Assembly: GCA_029779435.1 (NCBI GenBank)
Contig: JAKPAM010000069.1
Coordinates: forward strand, 1 to 64,000
Source of the DNA: Pseudomonadota bacterium
GTDB taxonomy: Bacteria > Pseudomonadota > Gammaproteobacteria > Burkholderiales > Burkholderiaceae_E
Length of the DNA stretch: 64,000 nt
Direction of reading: 5' to 3'
Made by a program: the position numbers and the translations under genes. The first letter of the stretch is position 1. The number at the start of each line of letters is the position of its first letter. Below are positions 53,035-64,000 of the stretch, in pieces. Under the pieces are notes generated by a model. That model was not told where the DNA came from, did no database searches, and was given only the letters and a program-made list of their open reading frames with translations.

Positions 53035-53179
53035 GGAGTGCAATGGTATCCTGCCCCCCGGTCGCGCGCCCCGCTCCGCCCGGCATGACGGGCGGCGTAA
53101 CGGATGGCGATCCACGGCGACAGACCGCTCGGGAGCGGGTGGGACGAACTTCGAAACAACACTTACTTTGGAATCTCAC

Positions 53180-54385
53180 GTGGAGACATTCCAGGTCTTC
53201 GATATTCACTGGCCTCCGGCGTCGGGTCCGGTTTTCTGGGTGTCCGTCTGCCTGGTGCTCGCCGGCGTGATCGGCGAGATCGGCCTGCGCTATCTGCACG
53301 TACCGCGGGTGGCCGGCTATGTGGCGACCGGTCTGGTGGCGGGTTCGTTCGGCGTGGGACTGGTCGACGACCAGTTGCCCGCCGCCGCGCAGGTCGTGCT
53401 CGATCTGGCACTGGCGGTGCTGTTGTTCGAGGCGGGCTCGCGCATCAGCCTGCGCTGGCTGCGCAGCAATCCGTGGCTGCTCGGTTATTGCCTGCTCGAA
53501 TCGCTGCTGACGTTCGTCGCGGTACTGAGCGTGCTGCTGTGGCTGGGGGCACCCGGCTACGTGTCGGTGTCGCTGGCCGCGATCACGATGGCGACGTCGC
53601 CGGCCGTCCTGATGCGCGTCGCCTCCGAATACGGGGCGGCCGGGCAGGTCACCGAGCGGATGATCGTGATGTCCGGCGTCAATACCTGCCTGGCGGTGCT
53701 GCTGTCGCGTTTCGTCGGCGGCTGGCTGATGCACGAGGCCGGTGGCGATCCGTGGAGCGCGCTCGCGCTGCCGTTCTACCAGCTCGCCGGTTCGCTGGTG
53801 GTGGCGGCGCTGCTGGCCGGCGCGGTCATCGTGCTGGCGCGGCGCGTCGACCTGCGCAACGACCACGCGAAGGTGCTGGTGATCGGGCTGGTGCTGCTGG
53901 CGTTGTCGTTCGCGTCGATCGTGCAGGCGTCGACGCTGCTGGTGCCGCTGCTGGCCGGCATCCTGCTCAAGAACCTCGGCAAGCGCGCCGGCAGTTGGCC
54001 GGGGCCGTCGGGCACGGCCGGCGTCCTGCTGGTGCTGATGCTGTTCGTGACGACCGGCGCGGCCTGGTCGCCCGAGCTGATCGCGGCCGGCGGCGGGCTC
54101 GCGCTGGCGCTGATCGTCGCGCGCCAGCTCGCCAAGATGATCGCGGCCATCGCACTCGCGCGGCCCAGCGGCCTGTCGCTGCGCCAGGGTACGGCGCTGG
54201 GCCTGACCGGGTTGCCGTTGTCGGCGCCGGCGCTGGTGATGTACGCGAACCTGCGCGCGTTCGCGCCCGCTTATGCCGATCAGATCGCGCCGGTGCTGGT
54301 CAGCGCCGTCGCGTTCGTCGAACTGGCCGGTCCGATCGTCGTGCGCGCCGCCTTGCATTGGGTACGCGAAGGAGACGTCCGATGA
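53180..54385 (+). CDS. Kef-type monovalent cation/proton antiporter
   Basis: About 401 residues with twelve to thirteen helices. [23 protein letters not shown] is the start of the CPA2 exchanger fold. [20 protein letters not shown] marks the fourth and fifth helices. No C-terminal nucleotide-binding (TrkA) domain is present, so it is a membrane-only form. A GTG at 53180 is chosen because GGAA lies ten bases ahead and the hydrophobic region starts soon after. The stop overlaps the next gene's ATG, so potassium or sodium efflux and the ligase are co-expressed. Confidence 0.85.
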   Translation: METFQVFDIHWPPASGPVFWVSVCLVLAGVIGEIGLRYLHVPRVAGYVATGLVAGSFGVGLVDDQLPAAAQVVLDLALAVLLFEAGSRISLRWLRSNPWLLGYCLLESLLTFVAVLSVLLWLGAPGYVSVSLAAITMATSPAVLMRVASEYGAAGQVTERMIVMSGVNTCLAVLLSRFVGGWLMHEAGGDPWSALALPFYQLAGSLVVAALLAGAVIVLARRVDLRNDHAKVLVIGLVLLALSFASIVQASTLLVPLLAGILLKNLGKRAGSWPGPSGTAGVLLVLMLFVTTGAAWSPELIAAGGGLALALIVARQLAKMIAAIALARPSGLSLRQGTALGLTGLPLSAPALVMYANLRAFAPAYADQIAPVLVSAVAFVELAGPIVVRAALHWVREGDVR

Positions 54386-55593
54386 CGGGAATGCCGGCAG
54401 GAACTTCGACGGAAGTCGCGGCGGGGATCGCGACGGAGAGCGCTGCGGACGCCCCGATGGCCGCCCCCGAGACGCCCGCGCGGCTCGAATCGTTCCGTTC
54501 GTCCGATCCGCTGACGATCGGCGTCGAGCTGGAACTGCAGATCATCGAGCCGCATCACTATGACTTGACCCCTGGCTCGGCCGACCTGCTGCGGTTGATG
54601 AAACCGCGCACGATCCCCGGCGAGGTCAAGCCCGAGATCACCAACAGCATGATCGAGCTGTCGACCGGCATCTGCCGCGGTTATCGCGACGCGCTCGGGC
54701 AACTGCGCGAGATCCGCGATGCGCTCGTCGACTGCGGCCGGCGGTTGAACCTCGGCCTGTGCGGCGGCGGCACGCACGCGTTCCAGGACTGGAGCGAGCG
54801 GCGCATCTACGACGAGCCGCGCTTCATCGAGCTGTCCGAGCTGTACGGCTACCTGTCCAAGCAGTTCACGGTCTTCGGCCAGCACGTGCATATCGGCTGC
54901 GCGAGCCCGGGCGCCGCGTTGACGCTGCTGCACCAGTTGTCGCGCTTCATTCCGCAGTTCATCGCGCTGTCGGCGTCGTCGCCGTTCGTGCAGGGGCACG
55001 ATACCGGCTACCACTCGGCGCGGTTGAACTCGGTGTCGGCGTTTCCGCTGTCGGGACGGGCGCCGCTGATCACCGACTGGGAGTCGTTCGGCGCCTACTT
55101 CGACAAGATGACGGGCACCGGCGTCGTGCGCAGCATGAAGGATTTCTACTGGGACATCCGCCCCAAGCCCGAGTTCGGCACGATCGAGGTGCGCGTGCTC
55201 GATACGCCGCTGACGATCGAGAAGGCCGCGGCGATCGCCGCGTACATCCAGTGCGTGGCCGCGTGGCTGCAGGCCGAAACGCCGTTCTCGCCGGCCGAGG
55301 ACGATTACCTCGTCTATTCGTTCAATCGCTTCCAGGCCTGCCGCTATGGGTTCGATGCACGCTTCGTCGATCCGCAGACGCACGAGCACCGCACGCTGCG
55401 CGAGGACATCCTGGCCACGCTGGCGCGCATCGAGCCGCACGCGATCCGCCTGGGGGCCGAGGATGCGTGCCGGCTGGTGCGCGATGACGTCACGTCGCGC
55501 GGCAACGATGCGAGCTGGATCCGTGCCACTTATGAAAGCGAGCAGCAGCTCGGCGAAGTCGTGCGCCAGCAGTGCCTGCGCTGGGGGCGGTGA
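54382..55593 (+). CDS. YbdK-type carboxylate-amine ligase (glutamate-cysteine ligase 2 family)
   Basis: 403 residues. The conserved fold begins [19 protein letters not shown], then [38 protein letters not shown] and a C-terminal [14 protein letters not shown]. An alanine-rich leader of about 40 residues precedes it. These ATP-grasp-related enzymes have weak glutamate-cysteine ligase activity, and their natural substrates are mostly unknown. Coupling to a Kef-type antiporter by ATGA is notable, since classical Kef systems are controlled by glutathione. The link is suggestive only. Confidence 0.9.
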   Translation: MTGMPAGTSTEVAAGIATESAADAPMAAPETPARLESFRSSDPLTIGVELELQIIEPHHYDLTPGSADLLRLMKPRTIPGEVKPEITNSMIELSTGICRGYRDALGQLREIRDALVDCGRRLNLGLCGGGTHAFQDWSERRIYDEPRFIELSELYGYLSKQFTVFGQHVHIGCASPGAALTLLHQLSRFIPQFIALSASSPFVQGHDTGYHSARLNSVSAFPLSGRAPLITDWESFGAYFDKMTGTGVVRSMKDFYWDIRPKPEFGTIEVRVLDTPLTIEKAAAIAAYIQCVAAWLQAETPFSPAEDDYLVYSFNRFQACRYGFDARFVDPQTHEHRTLREDILATLARIEPHAIRLGAEDACRLVRDDVTSRGNDASWIRATYESEQQLGEVVRQQCLRWGR

Positions 55594-55648
55594 GCATCGC
55601 CGTATGAACGCCGGCGCAGGGCGCTCGGCGGCGATGGCGCGTGGCCGG

Positions 55649-56020
55649 CTAGCGGCTGTTGTCGTCCGCGGCCCACGCGACGATCGCTTCGCGGATGGCC
55701 GCTACCTCGGTCAGCGTCGTGCCGCTGTCGATCCGCAGGTTCGGCCAGCGCGCGCGTGCCGCGGCGATCAGCGCCGGCAGATCCTGCCGGGTGTGCGCGC
55801 CGGGGGCCAGGAACAGCGGCAATACGCGGATCGCATGCACGCCGGCACCGGCCATCTCGTCGATCACCGCATCGAGGCCGGGCGACATCAGTTCGAGAAA
55901 CGCCAGTCGGACCGGCGTGGCCGGATAGCGGTCGGCGAACGCGCGTACGATCGCGTCGAATGGTTCGCGCCAGCGAGCATCGCGCGAGCCATGGCAAAAG
56001 AAGATCACCGCATCGTCCAT
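55649..56020 (-). CDS. CbiX/SirB-type sirohydrochlorin chelatase-like protein
   Basis: 123 residues, the size of the small single-domain chelatases. FFCHGSRDARW supplies the first metal-binding histidine and LPLFLAPGAHTRQDLP the second. It should insert cobalt or iron into sirohydrochlorin in the cytoplasm, supporting cobalamin or siroheme synthesis. Cobalamin would serve MetH, encoded a few kilobases away, although no other corrin genes are in view. It converges with the antiporter/ligase pair and is divergent from the YbiB gene. Confidence 0.86.
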   Translation of the reverse strand: MDDAVIFFCHGSRDARWREPFDAIVRAFADRYPATPVRLAFLELMSPGLDAVIDEMAGAGVHAIRVLPLFLAPGAHTRQDLPALIAAARARWPNLRIDSGTTLTEVAAIREAIVAWAADDNSR

Positions 56021-56148
56021 GGCGAGACGCTACCGCCTGGCGCCGGCGCCGGCAAGCGTACGGGCCCGCTTCTTGCACAGCGTATCCTGCATGGCCGCTG
56101 CATGCACGAGCCGGGTGGACCGGAGGAACGGTACGGTGGGAGAACGCG

Positions 56149-57129
56149 ATGACCGATATCGAGGTGGAGACCATGGCCGAGCAGGCCGGACAGCACGACA
56201 CGTTTTCGATCGCCGGCGCGATCCGCGAGATCGGCCGTGGGCGGCATGGCGCGCGCGGGCTGTCGTTCGAGCATGCGCGGGCGCTGTTCGAGCGGCTGCT
56301 GGCCGATGAACTGAGCGACCTGGCCGTCGGCGCCGTGCTGTTGGCCTGGCGGATGAAGGGCGAGTCGGTGGACGAGGTGGCCGCCGGGCTGGATGCGCTC
56401 GCATCGTGGGTCCACCACGTCCCCGTCGACCCGGAGCGGCCGGTGGTATCGATCCCCAGCTACAACGGCTCCCGCAAGATCGCCAATCTGACGCCGCTGC
56501 TGGCCTGCCTGCTGGCCGACAGCGGCATCCAGGTGATCGTGCATGGCGTGCGGCACGATCCGGGCCGCGTCACGACGTACGAATCGATGCGGGCGATGGG
56601 GCTCGACGTCGCGTCGTCGATCGGCGACGTGCCGGCCTTGTTGGCGCGCAACCTGCCGGCGTTCGTGCCGATCGACGTGCTCAGTCCCCGTCTGTCGCGG
56701 CTGCTGGACCTGCGCTGGCAACTGGGCGTGCGCAACGTCGGCCATACGCTGGCCAAGCTGCTCGATCCGGTCGGCGATCGGCGCTGCCTGTTGCTGGCCT
56801 CGTACACGCATCCGGAGTTCGAGCAGTTGCAGCACGAGTTGCTGGCGCGGCTGGGCGCGCATGCGCTGGTCAGCCGGGGCACCGAGGGCGAGGTGTTCGC
56901 CAATCCGCGGCGCCACGCGCGGATCGATCGGTTGCACGAGGGACGGTCGACGACCGTGCTAGACGCGCAGGCGCTGCCGATCGCCCAGGTCATGCCGCTG
57001 CCGGCCGGCGACGACGTGGCGGCCTGCGCCGCGTGGATGCAGTCGGTGCTGTCCGGCGAACGCGAGGCGCCGCCCGCGCTGCAGGCGCAGATCGCGTGCG
57101 TGCGCGAGGCGCTGAGCGAGACGGCCTGA
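56149..57129 (+). CDS. ybiB: YbiB-like protein of the anthranilate phosphoribosyltransferase family (TrpD2)
   Basis: 326 residues from ATG 56149 (GGGAG ahead); the track ORF starts too early. The TrpD-like fold shows LLADELSDLAVGAVLLAWRMKG, VSIPSYNGSRKIANLTPLL, GIQVIVHGVRHDPGRVTTYE and VRNVGHTLAKLLDP. The canonical glycine-rich PRPP loop is altered, as in YbiB, which binds nucleic acid rather than making tryptophan. A metabolic phosphoribosyl transfer is therefore unlikely. It stands a short distance ahead of the HI0933-type flavoprotein. Confidence 0.85.
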   Translation: MTDIEVETMAEQAGQHDTFSIAGAIREIGRGRHGARGLSFEHARALFERLLADELSDLAVGAVLLAWRMKGESVDEVAAGLDALASWVHHVPVDPERPVVSIPSYNGSRKIANLTPLLACLLADSGIQVIVHGVRHDPGRVTTYESMRAMGLDVASSIGDVPALLARNLPAFVPIDVLSPRLSRLLDLRWQLGVRNVGHTLAKLLDPVGDRRCLLLASYTHPEFEQLQHELLARLGAHALVSRGTEGEVFANPRRHARIDRLHEGRSTTVLDAQALPIAQVMPLPAGDDVAACAAWMQSVLSGEREAPPALQAQIACVREALSETA

Positions 57130-57161
57130 GTGACCGCATTCGCGCCGTCCGGGGAGCGTGC

Positions 57162-58412
57162 TTGAAGCGATTCGATGTGGTGGTGATCGGCGCGGGGGCG
57201 GCCGGCATGATGTGCGCCGGCGTGGCGGGCCAGCGCGGCGCGCGCGTGTTGGTCATCGACCATGCGCGGCGCCTGGCCGAGAAGATCCGCATCTCGGGCG
57301 GCGGGCGCTGCAACTTCACCAACGTGCACGCGGACCGGCCCGAGCGCTTCCTGAGCGAGGATCCGCGCTTCGTGCGGAGCGTGCTGCGGGGCTTCGCGCC
57401 GTCGCGGTTCATCTCGCTCGTGCGCCGCTACGGCATCGCTTATCACGAGAAGCATCGCGGCCAGCTGTTCTGCGATGATTCGAGCGAGCGGATCATCGCG
57501 ATGCTTCGCGACGAGATGACCCACGGTGGTGTCCAGTTGTGGCAGGACTGCGCACCGTCGGCCGTGCGGGCGCGCACCGAACCGGACGATGGCGGCGGCA
57601 ACGGCGAAGGGCGCGGCGCGCGATACGAGATCGATACGCCGGGCGGCACGGTGCTCGCGCGGCATCTGGTCATCGCCACGGGCGGCCTGTCGATCCCGGC
57701 GATCGGCGCCAGCGATGCCGGTTTCCGGATCGCGCGGCAGTTCGGCCTGCGCGTCGTCGAGCCTCGCCCGGGCCTCGTGCCGCTGCGTTTCGATCCGCAG
57801 GCGTGGGCGCCGTTCGCGGCGTTGTCCGGCCTGTCTCTGGAGGTCGATATCGCGGTCGCGGCCGAAGGGCGCCGTCCGACCTTCCGCGAGGACCTGTTGC
57901 TCACGCATCGCGGCTTGTCGGGTCCGGCCATCCTGCAGATCTCCAGCTATTGGCGGTCCGGCCAGGCGCTGTCGATCGACCTGGCCGCCGGACAGGACGT
58001 GACCGCCGGATTGCACGAGGCCAAGCGGGAGGGCCGGGCGTTCGTCGAGACCGTGCTGGCGCAGTGGCTGCCCAAGCGGCTGGCGGCCGGATGGCTCGGG
58101 CAGTCGGCGTTCGCGGACCTGGCCGGCGAGCGCATTCCACAGGTCGCCAACCGCCGGCTCGACGCGCTGGCGCAGGCCGTGCGCGCGTGGTCGCTGACGC
58201 CGGTGGGCTCCGAAGGGTTTCGCAAGGCCGAGGTCACCGTCGGCGGCGTGGCCACCGACGAACTCGATCCGCGCACGATGGGCGCGCATCGTTCGCCGGG
58301 GCTGGTGTTCATCGGCGAGGTCGTCGACGTGACGGGCTGGCTCGGCGGCTACAACTTCCAATGGGCGTGGGCTTCGGCGGTGCGCGCGGCGGAGGCGATG
58401 ACGCCGGGCTGA
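57162..58412 (+). CDS. HI0933/YhiN-family NAD(P)/FAD-dependent oxidoreductase
   Basis: About 416 residues from TTG 57162, directly preceded by GGGGAGCGTGC. VVVIGAGAAGMMCAGVAGQ is the FAD-binding start, ISGGGRCNFTN the family hallmark, and GWLGGYNFQWAWASA closes the FAD site. A beta-rich substrate domain lies between residues 190 and 340. The family is widespread but its reaction is unknown. The track ORF 56406-58412 includes antiparallel-frame sequence of ybiB and is too long. Confidence 0.9.
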   Translation: MKRFDVVVIGAGAAGMMCAGVAGQRGARVLVIDHARRLAEKIRISGGGRCNFTNVHADRPERFLSEDPRFVRSVLRGFAPSRFISLVRRYGIAYHEKHRGQLFCDDSSERIIAMLRDEMTHGGVQLWQDCAPSAVRARTEPDDGGGNGEGRGARYEIDTPGGTVLARHLVIATGGLSIPAIGASDAGFRIARQFGLRVVEPRPGLVPLRFDPQAWAPFAALSGLSLEVDIAVAAEGRRPTFREDLLLTHRGLSGPAILQISSYWRSGQALSIDLAAGQDVTAGLHEAKREGRAFVETVLAQWLPKRLAAGWLGQSAFADLAGERIPQVANRRLDALAQAVRAWSLTPVGSEGFRKAEVTVGGVATDELDPRTMGAHRSPGLVFIGEVVDVTGWLGGYNFQWAWASAVRAAEAMTPG

Positions 58413-58487
58413 TCGGCTATGCTCGGCGGTACCTATCGCGAGAACGGCCGGCGAGAACGACTTGCAAGAATGACAACGGAGACAACG

Positions 58488-59540
58488 ATGAGCACATCCC
58501 CGCGCTGGAAGCAGCGTCCGCCCGGATCGAACTGGGGCGATTTCGGACCCGACGACCAGGCCGGCCGCATGAACCTGCTGACGCCGGCCAAGGTGCTGCA
58601 AGGCATCGCCGAAGTCCGCGAAGGCCGGACGTTCTGCCTGAGCCTGCCGCTCGATTACCCGGGCGGCAACGTGCTCAACCCGCGCCGGCTGCCGCCGGTG
58701 CTGCGCCCGACGCTGCGCGACGGCCGCCCGAACATGAACTACCGCTTGTTCAAGGACAACGACCAGCAGACCGACGTGATCAGCGACGACCTGGTCGTCA
58801 TGCACCTGCAGTACTCGACGCAGTGGGACAGCCTGGCCCACGTCGGCTCGATGTTCGACGCCAACGGCGACGGCCTTCCCGAGGCGGTCTACTACAATGG
58901 CTATCGCGCCGACGAACACGTGATCGGCCCGGCGTCGGGTGACGACGCGGGCGCGCAGAGCCAGTCCAAGGTGTCGACGTCCAACGCCGTCGCGCTGGGC
59001 ATCCAGAACATGGCCGAGCGCTGCGTGCAGGGGCGTGCCGTGATGATCGACCTGCATGCCCACCACGGCGACGCGCGAGCCATCATCGGTCATGACGAAC
59101 TGCGCCGGATCATGGATGCCGACGGCGTCATCGTCGAGCCCGGTGACATGGTGTGCCTGCACACCGGATTCGCGCAGAGGCTGCTCGACATGAATCGCCA
59201 GCCCGATGCGCACGTGCTGGAGACGAGTTGCGCGGTGCTCGACGGCCGCGACGAGAAGCTGCTGCAGTGGATTACCGATTCGGGCCTGATCGCGCTGATC
59301 GCCGACAACTACGCGGTCGAGGCGCACCCGGCGACGCGTCACGTCGGCTGCTGTGCCGCGCTGCCGCTGCACGAGCATTGCCTGTTCAAGCTCGGCGTGC
59401 ACCTGGGCGAGATCTGGCATCTGACGCCGCTGGCCCGGTGGCTGCGCGAGCACCGGCGCAGCCGCTTCCTGCTGACCGCGCCGCCGCTGCGCCTGCCCGG
59501 GGCCGTCGGCTCGCCGGCCACGCCGATCGCGACCGTGTAG
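58488..59540 (+). CDS. Cyclase / kynurenine-formamidase-like hydrolase
   Basis: 350 residues from ATG 58488, preceded by ACGGAGACAACG. WGDFGPDDQAGRMNLLTPAKV and the metal-site variant WDSLAHVGSMFD place it in the larger subgroup of the cyclase family. Further marks are VMIDLHAHHGDARA, CLHTGFAQRLLD and ALIADNYAVEA. Related enzymes hydrolyse cyclic amides or esters in aromatic or tryptophan breakdown with a divalent metal. No pathway partner is adjacent, so the substrate is open. Confidence 0.87.
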   Translation: MSTSPRWKQRPPGSNWGDFGPDDQAGRMNLLTPAKVLQGIAEVREGRTFCLSLPLDYPGGNVLNPRRLPPVLRPTLRDGRPNMNYRLFKDNDQQTDVISDDLVVMHLQYSTQWDSLAHVGSMFDANGDGLPEAVYYNGYRADEHVIGPASGDDAGAQSQSKVSTSNAVALGIQNMAERCVQGRAVMIDLHAHHGDARAIIGHDELRRIMDADGVIVEPGDMVCLHTGFAQRLLDMNRQPDAHVLETSCAVLDGRDEKLLQWITDSGLIALIADNYAVEAHPATRHVGCCAALPLHEHCLFKLGVHLGEIWHLTPLARWLREHRRSRFLLTAPPLRLPGAVGSPATPIATV

Positions 59541-59806
59541 ACGATTCGTCAGAAGGGGGAGCCGCCCGGGGCTGAAGCGAAAGGCCGCGGTGAAAGACGG
59601 CTGCCCGGCTGGCAGGGTTGGCGGGTTTGACGTTCCCGCCGTACCCGATCGGATTGTCAGCCTGCCGTCATGCGCGCTTTGCGCCGCGGCCTTAGTCTGT
59701 GCGATATCGCAGCGGCGTGGCCGAAACGGCCCGTCCAGTCGAAACTCCCCCTGGATACAGCCGGCGTTCACGCCGACCCGAAACCTCTGTTACCTCTGTT
59801 TTCGAC

Positions 59807-59896
59807 ATGACCATGACCGCGATCTCGTTGAGCACGATGGTGGCAGCAGGCTGCTTTTCGATGTTCATGCTTTGGCTGGCCGACGACGACGAGTGA
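59807..59896 (+). CDS. Possible 29-residue single-pass membrane peptide
   Basis: [19 protein letters not shown] followed by [10 protein letters not shown] gives one hydrophobic helix and an acidic tail. It looks like a small membrane protein, but it lacks a good ribosome-binding site. The track's 65-residue version adds a non-conserved leader. It could be chance coding. Confidence 0.3.
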   Translation: MTMTAISLSTMVAAGCFSMFMLWLADDDE

Positions 59897-59982
59897 CGCG
59901 CGACCCCGGCCGCCGCCGCGCAGGGATTCATTCGCGGACGCGCGTGCCGGGGCGCTCTTCGGCCGGTTTTTCGGCTGGTTGA

Positions 59983-59988
59983 TACAAT
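59983..59988 (+). promoter_or_regulatory. Candidate -10 box for metH
   Basis: TACAAT differs from the sigma-70 consensus at one base and is followed by AT-rich sequence. The -35 region is poor. If used, transcription would begin near 59995, which supports the GTG at 60024 rather than the TTG at 59979 as the metH start. Confidence 0.35.
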
Positions 59989-60023
59989 TTTCGGTTTTCC
60001 GCCCTCTGGACTCGGACCGAATC

Positions 60024-63959
<3,936 letters not shown>

Positions 63960-64000
63960 GCTGACGGGTACCGCCCGCCGGCAGCCGTCGATGTCGATAC

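Larger units (their letters stand above)
59541..60023. other. Intergenic region upstream of metH
   Basis: About 480 bases. It contains the 29-codon ORF at 59807, a 9-base tandem repeat (ACCTCTGTT twice near 59783) and a -10-like TACAAT at 59983. No cobalamin or S-adenosylhomocysteine riboswitch could be made out, although such elements are common ahead of metH. Confidence 0.5.

Noticed and set aside
53104-55593. 829-residue ORF suggesting an antiporter-ligase fusion
   Set aside because: Its first part is a different frame of the antiporter gene; the ligase starts at the ATGA overlap at 54382.
56460-59771. 1103-residue minus-strand ORF
   Set aside because: Lies opposite ybiB, the HI0933-type flavoprotein and the cyclase gene, all with clear motifs; its own sequence shows none.
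59541-60023. Cobalamin or S-adenosylhomocysteine riboswitch before metH
   Set aside because: No B12-box-like or SAH-core sequence could be found by eye; a covariance search would settle it.

Overview
The window is high-GC DNA, mostly about two-thirds G+C by eye, from a Betaproteobacterium, most likely Burkholderiales. This is inferred from three Bug/TctC-type periplasmic binding proteins, the zwf-pgl pair, the cobalamin-dependent metH and a large surface-glycan locus. No rRNA, tRNA, phage or CRISPR array was recognised. Reliable genes are tightly packed, with many 1-4 base stop/start overlaps. Many long ORFs in the track are antisense or frame-shifted shadows and were left out.

Region 1 (1-20.9 kb) is a glycan locus. 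It holds a partial secreted beta-helix/Ig-like protein, a GtrC-like/GtrA/GtrB-like lipid-linked sugar transfer operon, two membrane acyltransferases and an overlapping SDR / GMC-type FAD oxidoreductase pair. It also holds two paralogous, divergently transcribed clan-A-like glycoside hydrolases, a second GT-C membrane glycosyltransferase, and a HAD-UbiA fusion that resembles polyprenyl-phosphate phosphoribosyltransferase. An agarase-like (GH50-like) hydrolase closes the region. HAD + UbiA + FAD oxidoreductase + SDR + GtrA + GT-C is the set expected for making and using a polyprenyl-phosphate pentofuranose such as D-arabinofuranose; that reading is an inference.

Region 2 (21-23.2 kb) is ordinary metabolism: a GhrA-like reductase and an M20 peptidase.

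Region 3 (23.4-35.1 kb) is the most unusual part. It combines a secreted Rossmann-like protein, a TRAF-binding-like/trypsin protein translationally coupled to an alpha/beta hydrolase, a protein with a C-terminal TIR domain, a lipoprotein, a TauE permease, and an 807-residue trypsin-TIR-repeat-SLOG-like protein overlapping a calcineurin-type phosphoesterase. This looks like an undescribed nucleotide-signalling conflict (defence) or stress-response system.

Region 4 (35.3-46.1 kb) is catabolic and accessory: dienelactone hydrolase, TetR, thiolase, two orphan binding proteins, an acyl-CoA-ligase-like enzyme, an aminotransferase, an RHH/PIN toxin-antitoxin pair, another Bug protein and a guanidinium-exporter-like SMR protein.

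Region 5 (46.2-64 kb) is core metabolism and transport: pgl, zwf, a thioesterase, an Ldh-type dehydrogenase, an NMT1-type ABC transporter, a Kef-type antiporter, a YbdK-type ligase, CbiX, YbiB, a HI0933-type flavoprotein, a cyclase-family enzyme and metH.
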